NCBI RefSeq assembly: GCF_027943255.1 | Contig: NC_072897.1 | Location: 17,236,044-17,300,043 of the forward strand | Length of the DNA: 64,000 bases | Source of the DNA: Anastrepha obliqua | Taxonomy: Eukaryota; Arthropoda; Insecta; Diptera; Tephritidae | Reading direction: 5' to 3' | Part shown: positions 33,117 to 43,189 of the stretch, piece by piece | Numbering within the stretch: the stretch's first letter is position 1 | Layout: the number at the start of each line of letters is the position of its first letter | Program-made: the position numbers and the translations under genes | The notes under the pieces: model-generated | Seen by the model: only the letters and a program-made list of their open reading frames with translations | Databases searched by the model: none | What the model was told of the DNA's origin: nothing

Positions 33117-34440
33117 TCATCCCGAAAGATATGAATGCTCAAAATTCTCAATATTACATCTATTAGCAAATGATCTAAATTGAGCTGATGCAAAACTTGG
33201 TTCATTGTCCACTGTAATTCTCTTAACTTCCGGAAATACCTGTAAAGCTTCCAAAATCTTTTCGATTAAATTTGTCTTATCTTCAATATGCTTATTTATC
33301 AAGAACTGAGAATAAGAGTCAATCAAAGTTCAAAATTTCAATTTTTGAGCGTAAAAAATGTCAATATGAACTTGTTCACCTTCTTTCTTTGGAATTGGTG
33401 CCCTTCCAATTGGTACCTTTTTGGGTTGTCTATCATATTTATTCTTATTACATACCTGACAATTTCTAACATATTGCTTGAATTGCTTCACCATTTGGGG
33501 CCAATAGTATTGATCCCTGATCTGTGCCAAATTTTCCGTATAATTTCTATGCGCTCTACCATGTGTTTGCTCTATAATATTACCCTGGTCCTCTCTATTC
33601 GTGACATCAATTGGAAAACACTTCACACGTAAAAATTTCGTTACCGGAAAAGTATCCATCAATACGGTTTTTATTTCATATGCCACTTCCGGGGTACAAA
33701 ATATTCCTGTAACCAATTTTGGATTTAATTGTTCAGAAAGAACAGGTATTATATTTTCTGGTTTATCATATTCTATTAAATATCTAGTGTTACCGAAGAT
33801 TAAAACTCTTTCTTGGGTAGTAATTTTTGCACCTTGGTTTATTAATATTTGCTGTTTAAAATGATTCAATGGCTTGTTAGTTTCCCTAATTGAAATTTCA
33901 TCACTACTCTCAGCTGAATGCTGTGTATTCGCAAATGAATCATCAGATTCTGAAATTTCATTATTCGATTCTGTTAAATTATTTAACTGCTGTCTGGATA
34001 GTGCATCTGCTACAACATTTGTTGCTCCGGGTTTATAGATTATTCTTGGCGAAAATTCTTCAATAAATGCCCTCCATCTTTTCATTTTAACATTAGGGTT
34101 TCTTTCAGATATCGCAAACGATAGCGGTTGGTGGTCCGTATAAATTTCTAAATCTTTTACAGCATAAAGGTAATGTCGCAATGTTTTCAATGCCCAAACA
34201 ATAGCATAAAGCTCCTTTTCGTTAGTTGCATAATTCTGCTCGGTTGAATTCAAAGTCTTTGAAATAAATGTTATGGGGTTTCCTCGTTGTGATAATACAG
34301 CCCCCACAGCTACATTTGAAGCGTCGGTATTTAAAATTAATTTTTCATTAAAATCAGGTTGCGATAATTCAATACATTGGCATAATACATCCTTTAACCT
34401 TTCACAAGCGGCTATACCTTCTTGGTCAAGATTAATCCTT
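33117..34440 (-). pseudogene. RNase H and integrase of errantivirus-like copy 2
   Basis: The frame 34307-33330 holds RNase H (the ATNEKELYAIVWALKTLRHY block and a Y-T-D-H-Q-P-L end), a V-A-D-A-L-S-R-Q junction, and the integrase zinc-binding region (H-G-R-A-H, C-Q-V-C). A short stop or shift at 33328 leads to 33326-33117 with the core start (ITVDNEPSF, with an Asp-Asn pair). The integrase then ends abruptly and env sequence begins, so the third catalytic Glu region and the C-terminal domain are deleted. Integrase would insert the DNA copy into the host genome; this one could not. Confidence 0.88.
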
Positions 34441-34456
34441 GTCTTTTTTGATACAT

Positions 34457-34487
<31 letters not shown>

Positions 34488-34990
34488 TTGTCTTTGAATG
34501 GATACATTCTTACAGACTATATTAAGCTAATGTACAATAGTTTAGTAGTATACTATGAAAAGAACGATTTAAGATGATTGACTAAGATGCCATACGGCCA
34601 TGTAAAATCAGCACCAGAAGAATTGAAAAACATATTTAAATCTGCACATGTCCTAGGAATCGGAGCATTCACCCCATAGTTGGTTCTCGAGAAGCCAATT
34701 TTAAAGGTTTCATACTGTCGGAGCCTCATATTGGGTATATTAAATTGAATTTTACTTAAAAGGGAAGGACAATCAATAGATCCAGAAATGATACGAATAA
34801 TAAATGAGCACGATAGAATAGATCGTCTGCTATCAAGTGGTTTTAAGTCAATTAATAAACATCGAGAGCGGTACGATGGTACAGGTTCAGAAAAGTTTAA
34901 AGATCGGAGCGCAAAACGAAGAAAGACTTTCTGAACTCTCTCAATCCGATTAGACAGACCTATTTGGTACATGCTGCGATACTCCTCCAT
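34441..34990 (-). mobile_element. LINE 3' fragment inserted in the errantivirus pol
   Basis: The minus-strand frame 34990-34553 (145 codons) is a LINE RT C-terminal part (NRIERVQKVFLRFALRSLNF, SYRSRCLLIDLKPLDSRRS). It ends in a TAAA-type tail, seen on the plus strand as (TTTA)n at 34455-34491. It separates the errantivirus RT end from its RNase H; removing it rejoins K-G-K-N to the following codons. It is a typical 5'-truncated insertion. The clade was not resolved. Confidence 0.85.
34455..34491. repeat. (TTTA)n, LINE 3' tail
   Basis: About nine TTTA units, the 3' tail of the inserted LINE on the minus strand. Confidence 0.9.
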
Positions 34991-35998
34991 TTTTTCCTTT
35001 TAAGTGCTTTGTCAGTGGCTTAGCTATTGTAGCGTAATCTTGAATAAATTTCCTGTAATATCCTGTTAATCCCAAAAAACCCCTTAATTGTCGTAAAGTT
35101 TTAGGTATGGGATAAGTTTTTATCGCTTCCAATTTTTTTGGGTCTGTTTTAATAACCTTATGAGATACTACGTATCCCAGAAATTCAACTTCTGTTTCTA
35201 TAAACCTTGATTTTTCAAGAGATATTTTCATATGAGCTTCCCTTAATCTTTCAACTATTTGTTTTAACTGCTGAATATGTTCTGTCAATGTCTTCGAAAA
35301 TATTCTAATATATTCAATATACATTGCCAAGTGTTTACCGATATATTCACGTAAAATATCATTCATTGCTCTCTGAAATATACTAGGGGCATTCCTTAGC
35401 CCAAATGACATCCGTAAGTACTCATATTTCCCGTTATTAACTGAGAAAGCCGTTTTTTCAATATCACCTTCCTGCATTAAAATCTGATGAAATCCTGACT
35501 CTAAATCAATTGTTGAAAAATATTTGGATTCCCCCAAATTCGAAAGTATCACCTCAGGATTAGGCATGGGGTATCTATCTGATATTGTTTTTTCATTTAA
35601 TTTTTTAAAATCTATGACCAACCTTAGTTTAAGACTTCCATCCTCGTTCATTCTCTTTTTCGGAACAACCCAAACAGGAGAATTATAAGGACTTTTGCTA
35701 TTCCTTATTATACCCTTTCTTAGTAAATTTCCAATTTCCTCATTAACAAAATCATTTACAGACACAGGACATGGATACTGCTTCGGCCATATGGGTTTGT
35801 CATCCTCAGTTCTAATTTCCGCTTTTATGTCTGTCCTGAAAGGCAAATCCATGTCAATGTTCTTATGTGTTTCCTTTATAATTCTAATAATATCCTCTCT
35901 CAATAGAGGAATATTAAAACCTTCACTTTCACCAATATTTTTTTCATATTTCTTAGAAAATTTATTCCTCATTTCCAAATTTTCAACTTCAAAATTAT
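34991..35998 (-). pseudogene. reverse transcriptase of errantivirus-like copy 2
   Basis: The frame from 35978 (342 codons, its last codons belonging to the LINE insert) covers a gypsy-group RT: fingers with PYNSPVWVVPKK, VIDFKKLNEKTISDRYPMP, and palm with FSTIDLESGFHQI (first catalytic Asp) and FGLRNAPSIFQRAM. The usual Y-V/I-D-D motif reads Y-I-E-Y near 35315-35330, so both catalytic Asp residues are lost. The thumb and the GFLGLTGYYRKFI connection follow. The frame is otherwise open. Confidence 0.9.
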
Positions 35999-36556
35999 TT
36001 AATATAACATATTGCTGGAATGATCTATATTGCCGGTATTACCTTCGGCGGGCGCTTTAGGACTTCCGTGTCCCAAAGATTTTAATATCGTTCCCGATTT
36101 TCCTATACAATTATCCTCATTGTTACTTAAAAAACGTAGTTTTTCTGAATATTCGTTCCCATAATTAATTAACTCCTTTTCCATATCAATCTTAGCTCTA
36201 ATCTTCTTCAAGAAATTAACTCCTATCAAGAAATCACTTTCTAAATTATCTATTTCATAAAATCTTTCCATACATCCCAATAGATGTACGTTATGAAACA
36301 AATCAATGACGGTCGAACCAGGAATAGTCCTTACCCTCTTCTTAATTGCTAATTCCTGTCCATTGTCATACACTCCCTTTCTAATATAACAACTAGTAGC
36401 ACCGGTATCTATTAGTATCCTCATTACTTTTCCGGTTTGCAGATCTGTCCGGAATATGTAGGGCAGGTGGAAGTTTGACCTAAAAAGGATTTTCACTAAT
36501 ATTATTGATTCTCTGAGCCTTTGCAGGTGGTTGACCACTAAAGTTTGTATTATCAT
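35999..36556 (-). pseudogene. protease region of errantivirus-like copy 2
   Basis: An open frame of 185 codons on the minus strand overlaps the end of gag by about 75 bases in another frame, as in gypsy-group elements that use a frameshift to reach pol. The aspartic protease active site is R-I-L-I-D-T-G-A-T-S near residues 46-55. A D-F-L-I-G-V-N-F-L block marks its C-terminal half. It cleaves the polyprotein. The frame stops at 35999 and RT starts in a new frame after 35980. Confidence 0.88.
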
Positions 36557-37541
36557 TTCTTTTTATCGGTGGATTAAACCTATTTCCAGAGAAAGCATTA
36601 CCCTGTTGTGATCTTGCAAACATCCCTCGTTGCACCACAGGAGCATTACAAGATGAAGTATCCATTAGTTCTGGCTTTGAGAAATTTACATTTGTATTCT
36701 GTCTTACTTGTGGATATCTCAAATTATTTTGGAACACCATTTTTTGATCACCTCTAAAATAATTTTGATGATTTCCATTAACATTATTTCCCTGGTTTCG
36801 AGCTCTAGAAAAGTGCAATGCAAATTCTGATTGCATTTGATTTGATTGAAGCTCCTGAGCCTTAGCCAAAGCGTTTGGTAAATCGACTGGAGCCAATGTG
36901 AAAAGTATCTGGTTAAGTGGAAGACGTAAACCGGTAATAAATGTCCTCAGAGCAGTTTCACGATTCTTAATATTAAGTTGGTTTGTTATTTCTGAATTAG
37001 TACCATGCGTCATTATGGTCTTATTAATTAGTAAAGTTAATTTACGGTTTACTTCATTATAATAATATATTAGGGATTTTGATCCTTGTCTTAAAATACT
37101 CATCTCTTGATCAATTATATGAATTGGTCGTCTGTCAGCATATGCAAAGTTCAATCTAGCAAATATGGCCTCTAAATTCAATACAGCCCCATGATTAGTC
37201 AAAATATCGTTCGCATCTCCTACAATTTTATTTCTTAATATAGTTAGTGCGCCAAAGTATCTTCTGCTACCTTCAATATACAAACTCATAGAATTTTTTG
37301 CAGCCTCTCTCCAACTCACATATGATTTACCTGAAAAAACGGGCAAAGATCGAATTATATCCAAGCTTTCATTACACATTAATGCATCATCAATAGTCTG
37401 AGTCCGATACTCAGTTACCTGAGAAGCTGTGGTCAGAGCCCTAATTTGGTTATTCAATTGACCTATTTCAATACGTAAGTTTGCGGTGTGAGTAGCTATT
37501 AATCTAGCTATATCTTCCGCAGATAAATTATTCACTGCCAT
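36480..37541 (-). CDS. gag of errantivirus-like copy 2
   Basis: An intact 353-codon frame starts at ATG 37541. The N-terminus (NLSAEDIARLIATHTANLRIEI) and the central helical part (LPVFSGKSYVSWREAAK, RAIYDYADRRPIH-like region) match gypsy-group Gag. The C-terminal third is rich in Asn, Gln and Phe (NNVNGNHQNYF, NPPIKRNDNTNF) and has no zinc knuckle. It would form virus-like particles. It overlaps the protease frame at its end. It is the only unbroken frame of this element, though nothing shows it is expressed. Confidence 0.88.
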   Translation of the reverse strand: MAVNNLSAEDIARLIATHTANLRIEIGQLNNQIRALTTASQVTEYRTQTIDDALMCNESLDIIRSLPVFSGKSYVSWREAAKNSMSLYIEGSRRYFGALTILRNKIVGDANDILTNHGAVLNLEAIFARLNFAYADRRPIHIIDQEMSILRQGSKSLIYYYNEVNRKLTLLINKTIMTHGTNSEITNQLNIKNRETALRTFITGLRLPLNQILFTLAPVDLPNALAKAQELQSNQMQSEFALHFSRARNQGNNVNGNHQNYFRGDQKMVFQNNLRYPQVRQNTNVNFSKPELMDTSSCNAPVVQRGMFARSQQGNAFSGNRFNPPIKRNDNTNFSGQPPAKAQRINNISENPF

Positions 37542-38145
37542 TCTTGCAAATCTAAATATTATATCGTCCAGTGTATAAACATTTTTTCAAGGTCCTTTCC
37601 TTACCTTTTGCACTTATTCTCTTGATAAATCTTTCACTCAATTACACTTTTTCACTATCTTCTTATTTAAATGTGGGCACTTAGACTCTTTGTGATTATT
37701 GCCACAGTAACTGCAATAATACAGACGCACGTATTTAGGGGTACTTGAACTATTTCCCATTTACCTTATTTCTACGGGTTATTTTATTATGATAAATTAA
37801 CTTACATTAATATACTCCTGATTCTGGTGTCGTCCTTTGCTGGTACTTAGATTCTTTGATTGTTGCTTTCTGTTTCTTTCACAGCTATTTCACTGCGGTT
37901 TCCTTTCTTACTGCTATCTGGTCCTGCGAGATTTTTCTACTGCTTTGTGGTCCCGCGAGAATTTTCTACTGCTTTGTGGTCCAGCGAGAATTTTCTACTG
38001 CTTAAACTTTGTTTTTAAAAAAAATTTTCTCGAAAATTTATTTTTTTCGTCCAATTCATGGGGTACTTTTTTTCAAATTTATTAATATATTTTATTATCA
38101 CCGACCGTATGCCCTCTCGCACGAGGTATTTGCTTACGGTTGATG
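37542..38145 (-). other. 5' leader of errantivirus-like copy 2
   Basis: Untranslated leader between the primer site and gag. It contains a short tandem repeat at 37920-38004 and T/A-rich sequence. A Cys-rich small frame near 37640-37760 could encode part of a leader peptide, but no family was recognised. Confidence 0.5.
37920..38004. repeat. 29-bp tandem repeat, three units
   Basis: Units start at 37920, 37949 and 37978, each with GGTCC-GCGAGA-TTTTCTACTGCTT. They lie in the leader of the errantivirus-like element, the position where the gypsy element of Drosophila carries its repeated insulator sites. Sequence similarity to that insulator was not seen. Confidence 0.8.
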
Positions 38146-38163
38146 CTCCTGGCAGGATCGCTA
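38146..38163 (-). other. primer-binding site, Arg-tRNA-like
   Basis: On the minus strand the sequence TAGCGATCCTGCCAGGAG follows the 5' LTR. It is complementary to the 3' end of a fly Arg-tRNA (ending CTGGCAGGATCGCCA, from general knowledge) except at its second base. It would prime minus-strand DNA synthesis. Confidence 0.55.
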
Positions 38164-38632
38164 ATTAAAGTTCTAACGCGGGTGAGCGTTAAAAAATAAA
38201 ACGCTTGCTTCCAAAGTCAAACTTGAAGTGAGTATTTTATTCCTACGTTATTTCTTTTATACAAAATTTTTGCTTATTCTATCCTTAACAAATAATTGTT
38301 TATGTTTACAATAAATCTTTCACTACTGGATGAGCTTATTTCATCATCCTCTAATTTGTGCTTATGCTAGCTTTAAAAAGTACTTGACAAATAATTGTTT
38401 ATGTTTATAGTAAATATTTCACTACTGGATGAGCTTATTTCATCATCCTCTAATTTGTGCTTATGCTAGCTTTAAAAAGTATTGCTTATTGTAATTCTAT
38501 CCTTAACAAATAATTGTTTATGTTAACAGTAAATATTTCACTATTGGATGAGCTTATTTCATCATCCAATTAGTGCTTATGCTAGCTTTAAATATTTGCC
38601 GTTATGCGGCTTACCAGAGTAGGGTATTAACT
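38163..38632 (-). repeat. 5' LTR of errantivirus-like copy 2
   Basis: 470 bp, about 100 bp longer than the 3' LTR because it has three tandem units instead of two (AACAAATAATTG blocks near 38288, 38389 and 38507). It starts AGTTAATACCC on the minus strand and ends AACTTTAATT. Confidence 0.9.
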
Positions 38633-38649
38633 TGCATGCGCAGTCTTAA

Positions 38650-39377
38650 GGGGGGAAGCTGGTCTAGAATTTTGAAAAAATCGAAAAATTTTTTTTTGTC
38701 TTAAAAGGTGCTTTAGGGTCTTAGAAATAATATACCAAATGAGGGATGCCAGCAAAAATGTCTAAATGCCCAAATTTTTCATTCGACGGCAGTGCCTCGC
38801 AGGTATGATTTTACAATACTTACAACTTTAAACGCGTTTTTCTCGAAATCACTTTTTTTAAACTGGCCGAAGACATAACTCGAACAAATCTTTACCGATT
38901 CTTACGAAATTTTGACAATACATTCGAAATAGCTTCCTCCGGAGACGTACGTAGGGTTTTTTATTTATATTACATAGTTTTTTTTTTAATCAACAATTTT
39001 ATGTCGCTCTTTATAGTGAAAATTGTAACTTTTTGTTCAAACGTGCACCATTTCGCGAAAAAACAAAATATCGAAAAAATCCTACGTACGTCTCTTTCTG
39101 TTGTTATATAGAAACTAAAAAAATTTTATTTTTTGATCCAGGACAAAAATTAAGGAGTTTACGTCTTCGGCAATGGACCCACTAGAAAAAAAGGCGCCTT
39201 AGGAGAACTACTGGACAGCGGCCATTTTGAAATTAATTCAGACGAAAAATGTTGTATTTGTACCATGAAAGCTATATTATTAAACCTATTTCACAGATTT
39301 TCGATTGATTCCTTTGTTGAGTCAAAATAAATTCATAAAATATGCCCATTTTTTGCGCTCTAGACCAGCTTCCCCCC
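38650..39377. mobile_element. TTAA-site foldback MITE, 728 bp
   Basis: Bounded by TTAA at 38646-38649 and 39378-39381 with perfect 19-bp inverted ends GGGGGGAAGCTGGTCTAGA. Further inside, more inverted pairs are seen: GCCGAAGACATAA near 38870 against TTTACGTCTTCGGC near 39157, and GAGACGTACGTAGG near 38942 against CCTACGTACGTCTC near 39080. The whole unit can fold back on itself. It has no coding frame and is inserted in the LTR-A 5' LTR. Confidence 0.92.
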
Positions 39378-39381
39378 TTAA

Positions 39382-39538
39382 GCTAAACGTGCACATTTAA
39401 AAGTAAAGTGATGGAAATAAAGTAAAGCAAGTGTTTTGCCATTAATTTCGGTGTTTTATTCAACAATCCATTGATCGAACTCAGAGAGTTATTGTAAGAG
39501 ATTTATTTGAATTTTAGCGTACGAAAATTCGTAACAAT
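39382..39538 (+). repeat. LTR-A 5' LTR, right piece
   Basis: Continues the LTR after the MITE and ends ATTCGTAACAAT just before the primer site. It contains the AACTCTCTGAGTTCGAT region in reverse. It matches 29720-29850 and 42840-42895. Confidence 0.85.
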
Positions 39539-39556
39539 TGGTGTCAAAAGTGGGAT
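39539..39556 (+). other. LTR-A primer-binding site, Leu-tRNA type
   Basis: TGGTGTCAAAAGTGGGAT directly follows the LTR. This is the form of the Leu-tRNA primer site used by several gypsy-superfamily elements such as micropia/mdg3 relatives (general knowledge). Confidence 0.7.
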
Positions 39557-39589
39557 TGTTGAATAAAGTCCCAGGAACGGGATCGAGAA

Positions 39590-40130
39590 GATGAGCGAAC
39601 TCAAAGTTCAGTAGCTTAAAATAGAATAAGAGCAGCGTGGCTTATTTACTACTGGGAACAAGGCAGAGATACAACTACGGTTGTGCGAGGCTATGGAAGC
39701 AGAGGGCGTCAATGTAGACGAAGATGTGTTCCAGCTAGAAGCTGAGGAGTAATCGACCAAAATGAAGGAGATGGCAAAGCCTACAGGACCTTCATCAAAA
39801 ATTCGAAAATTTCTAAAATGTCTCTGAAAAAGTCATCAGAAATGTCATCACACATTTAATCGAAAATGAGATCGTATTCTTTGCAAATATAATCGAAAAA
39901 GTCACAAATATTATCGGAAATGTCATCAAAGGTGTTATAAATGTCAGCCGAGTTGTCGTTGAAGTTAGATGCGCAATTGGAAAAACAGAGTACACGGATT
40001 TCAAAGTTAGAAGCAGAAAAGACGGATATGGCGTCGCAACTATTTATAAACGATTGAGGCGAAGGTACATGCAGTGAAGACTCGTCTCAATGAATTGCAA
40101 TTGAATGGTCGGAATATGTTAACCAGTGGT
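39590..40130 (+). pseudogene. LTR-A gag relic, plus strand
   Basis: Starts at ATG 39591 with a broken frame. The first part has a SAP-like pattern (L-F-T-T-G-N-K-A-E-I-Q-L-R-L near 39650-39690) and V-N-V-D-E-D-V-F-Q-L-E-A-E-E, ending at a TAA near 39750. After that the sequence is repetitive and Lys/Ser-rich (repeated AAAATGTC/ATCAxAAATGTC units at 39800-39950), without the Gag core or knuckle seen in the minus copy. A large internal deletion is likely. Confidence 0.6.
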
Positions 40131-41300
40131 CGACGGCACAGTACCATTCCCGATATTTAGGAGAAGGAGACTGTGGGACAGGCGAAGTGTTGGTCATGGA
40201 ATCATAATCGTGGGAAGGACAGTAGTGAAGACGGAAAAAGACAAAAGGGTTCCAGTAAGGGTCCTAACTAGTTTCAAGTCACCAGTTATTGTGGATAAAG
40301 GAGATGTAATTGGGAAAGGTAGGGATGTAGAAGCAATAGTAAACTTCAATGTACCACTAGGCAGCGAAGGTTACTGACAGGGGGAATTTAGGGTTAGCGA
40401 TATTGAGAAGACAGCCTTCAGCATAGGGGATGGGTTGTGGCAGTTTTCTGAGATGCCTCTCGGATTGTGTAACTGATCAGCAACCTTTGAGTGCCTGATG
40501 GAGCATGTGTGAGGGGACTTTACTGGAAAACGTGTTTGGTCTATCTGGATGACATTATCATCATGGGTAAAAATTTTTACGACCATCTGAAAATTTTGGA
40601 AGAAGTCCTTCAGCGCGACGTCTCCGTGGGATTACGATTGAATCCGAAAAAGTGTGCCTTATTCAAAACAGAAGCCACGTCTCTTGGACATAAGGTAGCA
40701 ACCGAGTGTTATAAATTGGCCACGACCAAAAAATGTGCACGAAGTGCGAAGTTTCCTAGAACTGTGCACGTATTACCATGGTTTTTTTTCCAGGATTCTC
40801 AAGTGCTGTCACTCACTTAGAAGAATTGCCCGTTTGTGTGGCACAAAGAACAGGATGAAGCGTTCTAGCATTTGAAAGATCTTATTTGTAATGCGCCTAT
40901 GTTAGCGTATCAGGTCGCGGGAGAAAAATTCATTGTGGATACAGATGCCAGCGCATACGGAATAAGTGGAGTACTGTCACAGAGCATCAATGGGCAAGAA
41001 AAAGTGATCGTATACTAAGTACTGCGCGACCAGACGAGAACTGTTAGCTGTGGTTGAGTGCGTTAAACATTTACAGAATTACTCGTATGGTCAACGACTC
41101 CAGTTAAGAACCGACCACGCAGTATTGAGATGGATAAACCAGTTCAAGCATCCGGAAGGAAAACTTGCACAGTGAATCGAAAGACCGCAAAATTACTGCT
41201 TCCAAAAGGGGAACACCATGGAAATGCTGATGCACTATGTCGGCGACCTTGTGCTATAGAGTGTAAGCATTGTTCCAAAGTCGAGACATCTGAAGGGATA
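40131..41300 (+). pseudogene. LTR-A protease/RT/RNase H relic, plus strand
   Basis: The frame 40126-40377 reads the region between protease and RT (a V-G-R-T-V-V and V-R-V-L pattern). After a deletion the RT palm follows at 40400-40680 (LDDIIIMGK with the catalytic Asp pair, LRLNPKKCALFKTE). RNase H follows near 40920-41100 (F-I-V-D-T-D-A-S-A-Y-G), and its end at 41210-41260 (H-G-N-A-D-A-L-C-R-R). The RT fingers are missing and at least four stops or shifts are present. Confidence 0.85.
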
Positions 41301-42658
41301 GTTGTGGTCGAATAATGCTGTTGCAACCCGATGGTGAGTGGGAACCAAGCGTGATAAGAAGAATTCAATTGAATGATGCTGACCTGGGAAAGATTAAGGA
41401 AGCAAAAGAAGCTGAAGAGACACCATCTAAATATTAAATGGCGAAAGAAAACCCTGTGACTAAGACGTATTGAGTACAGTGGACTGGACTTAAAGAAATC
41501 GATGGAGTTCTACATCGCATATGGGAAAGTGAAGATGGAAACTATTCCCGTGATATAGTTATAGTTCCTAAGTCCAAAACTCCATCTGTGTTAGAGGAAT
41601 TCCACAATGGGTCAAGTTGAGGCCATTTGGGTATCACTAAAACGCTGGAGAAGATTAAGCAGCAGTTTTACTGGGTAAATTGCATAAAATCAGTAGCCAT
41701 ATGAATGCGAAATTGCGCGGAGTGTATGGCAGCGAAAGGTTCAAACGGGAGAAGTCATGAAAGACTGCAGCAATATAATCCGGGTTCACCATTTGAGCGA
41801 GTGGCTATGGATGTTGTAGGCCCTTTTCCAAAAAATGATCACGGCAACAAATATGTTATGAACTACTTCAGTAGTGGCCAAAAGTATACGCTCTACCCAA
41901 CCAAGAGGCCGAAACCATTGCTGAGGTTTTTGTGCAGCGTGGGGTGACTCGCTTTGGAGTACATATACAGTTCCATTCAGACCAAGGAAGGAACTTCGAA
42001 TCCGAAACATTTAAATAGACGTGTTGATTTCTGGGAATTAAGAAAATATCTACAACTTCTTGCGCCCCAAATTTGATGGAATGGTGGAAAGATTCAACCG
42101 CACTCTGGAGGAGCACTTGCGAAAGGTAGAGGGAAAGTGCAAACGAAATTGATTCAAACACATTCAATGTTCTTGTTAGTTTATTGCTCAGCTGTGCATG
42201 AAACTACTGGCCAATCACCTGCTAGGACCATTTCTGGAAACTATTCAAGGCTTCCGGGTGATTTATCGTTCGGAAGAGGTGTCGTTCTTACAATGGAAGA
42301 AGTTAGACATTGGGAAACAGAGCATTATGACATGGAAGAAATACACCTTCTTGTGAAGCAGCATGCCCAACTAAAGATCAGCAAAATGAAGGACAGATTT
42401 GACCGTGCTGTGAGCTCCGAAGGATTCAGGGAAGGTAGTGTGGTGCTTCCTTATAATCCGCAAAGAAAGAAAGGGATTTCTACAAAACTGCAAGCGTCAT
42501 TAGAAGGTTCATGCAAAGTGATTAAAAGATTGAATAATGTGGTGTATCGTATACATCAATACAAAACTAGACAGGAAAAATTCAAAATAGTGTATCTGGA
42601 AAGGTTGGCTTCATTTAGATCGAAAGTTTTGGTATCTAATCGGGACGATCAGACTTAA
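41301..42658 (+). pseudogene. LTR-A integrase relic, plus strand
   Basis: The zinc-binding part is near 41600-41730 (H-L-G-I-T-K-T, C-A-E-C). The core start is near 41790-41870 (PFERVAMDVVGPFPKN, first catalytic Asp). The second half of the core near 42040-42110 is shifted. The frame 42137-42658 (173 codons) covers the core end and C-terminal domain (KMKDRFDRAVSSEGF, VYRIHQYK). It matches the minus-strand relic at 16099-16690. Frameshifts near 41940, 42010 and 42130 disable it. Confidence 0.87.
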
Positions 42659-42667
42659 GCGGAGGGC

Positions 42668-42895
42668 AGTGTTACAACTGCGAAGTTTCGCTAACCGACT
42701 GACAACAATAGCATGAATTAGCCTCGATGGCTGCAGCAGATAGTAAGACAGTGAACGCTTTCTGGGTCTACCGCTATATGAGTTGGACGAAGATGACAGG
42801 TGACTAGTAAGCTGCTGCTACAACAGAGCTCTCCAAAAGGTACCAGAGAGATTTATTTGAATTTTAACGTAAGAAAATTCGTAATAATATAATAT
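42668..42895 (+). repeat. LTR-A 3' LTR, internally deleted
   Basis: Starts TGTTACAACTGCGAAG at 42668 and ends near ATTCGTAATAAT. It lacks about 250 bp of the middle relative to the minus-strand LTR; the junction is near 42842. It abuts the BEL/Pao relic. Confidence 0.8.
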
Positions 42896-42909
42896 ATAAT
42901 AATATTTAT

Positions 42910-43185
42910 AAAGTAGCAGAAGATTTTCGTAGTGAAGTATGTTTTCTTAAAATTGGCTCAGTATAGTCAAGACCACTGTGTTTGAATGGCCTAGAAAGCT
43001 AAATGCGAACAGCGGGTTACCAATTTCTTGCTTGTGCATTTTGGCAATATGTCTGAAGCAAATAAAGCACTTTTGTAATACTGATCTTGACAGACTTCGA
43101 AATGATAAAATCCAAAATCGTATGCAATCATCAATTGAACGCCACCGTGTATAGTTTGATAATGAGCATCTTTATATACATATAA
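42910..43185 (-). pseudogene. BEL/Pao integrase piece (third fragment of one copy)
   Basis: The minus strand from 43160 to 42910 reads, with one shift, T-L-H-G-G-V-Q-L-M-I-A, then a C-F-I-C-F-R-H zinc-binding pattern, G-N-P, and finally H-S-G-L-D-Y-T-E-P. That is the BEL/Pao integrase start in the family's usual order (G-x-D-Y-A-G-P). It continues the BEL pieces at 50904-51627 and 61197-61490, separated by later insertions. Confidence 0.75.
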
Positions 43186-43189
43186 GTAT

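Larger units (their letters stand above)
31751..38632 (-). mobile_element. errantivirus-like copy 2 (gypsy group with env), 6.9 kb
   Basis: Two long terminal repeats (31751-32120 and 38163-38632) in the same orientation enclose gag, protease, RT, RNase H, integrase and env on the minus strand. The target duplication is TGCA (31747-31750 and 38633-38636). The 5' LTR starts AGTTAA and ends AATT, the termini usual for errantiviruses. An Arg-tRNA-like primer site lies at 38146-38163. The element is dead: the RT active site is changed, integrase is cut short and joined to env, env has no visible anchor, and a LINE fragment sits in pol at 34455-34990. Confidence 0.92.
31488..42895 (+). mobile_element. 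LTR-A plus-strand copy, 5' LTR split by two insertions
   Basis: The 5' LTR starts near 31488 and is interrupted at TGCA by errantivirus-like copy 2 (31751-38632). It continues at 38633 and is interrupted again at TTAA by a MITE (38650-39377). It ends at 39538 next to the primer site. Relics of gag (39590-40130) and pol (40130-42658) follow, and a shortened 3' LTR at 42668-42895. Comparison with the minus-strand LTR at 29715-30087 shows that the pieces on either side of the errantivirus were once contiguous (GAGGTGCATGCGCA in the intact LTR). Confidence 0.88.

Noticed and set aside
37920..38004. Three evenly spaced repeats as a CRISPR array
   Set aside because: Units are contiguous without spacers, and the context is a eukaryotic retroelement leader.
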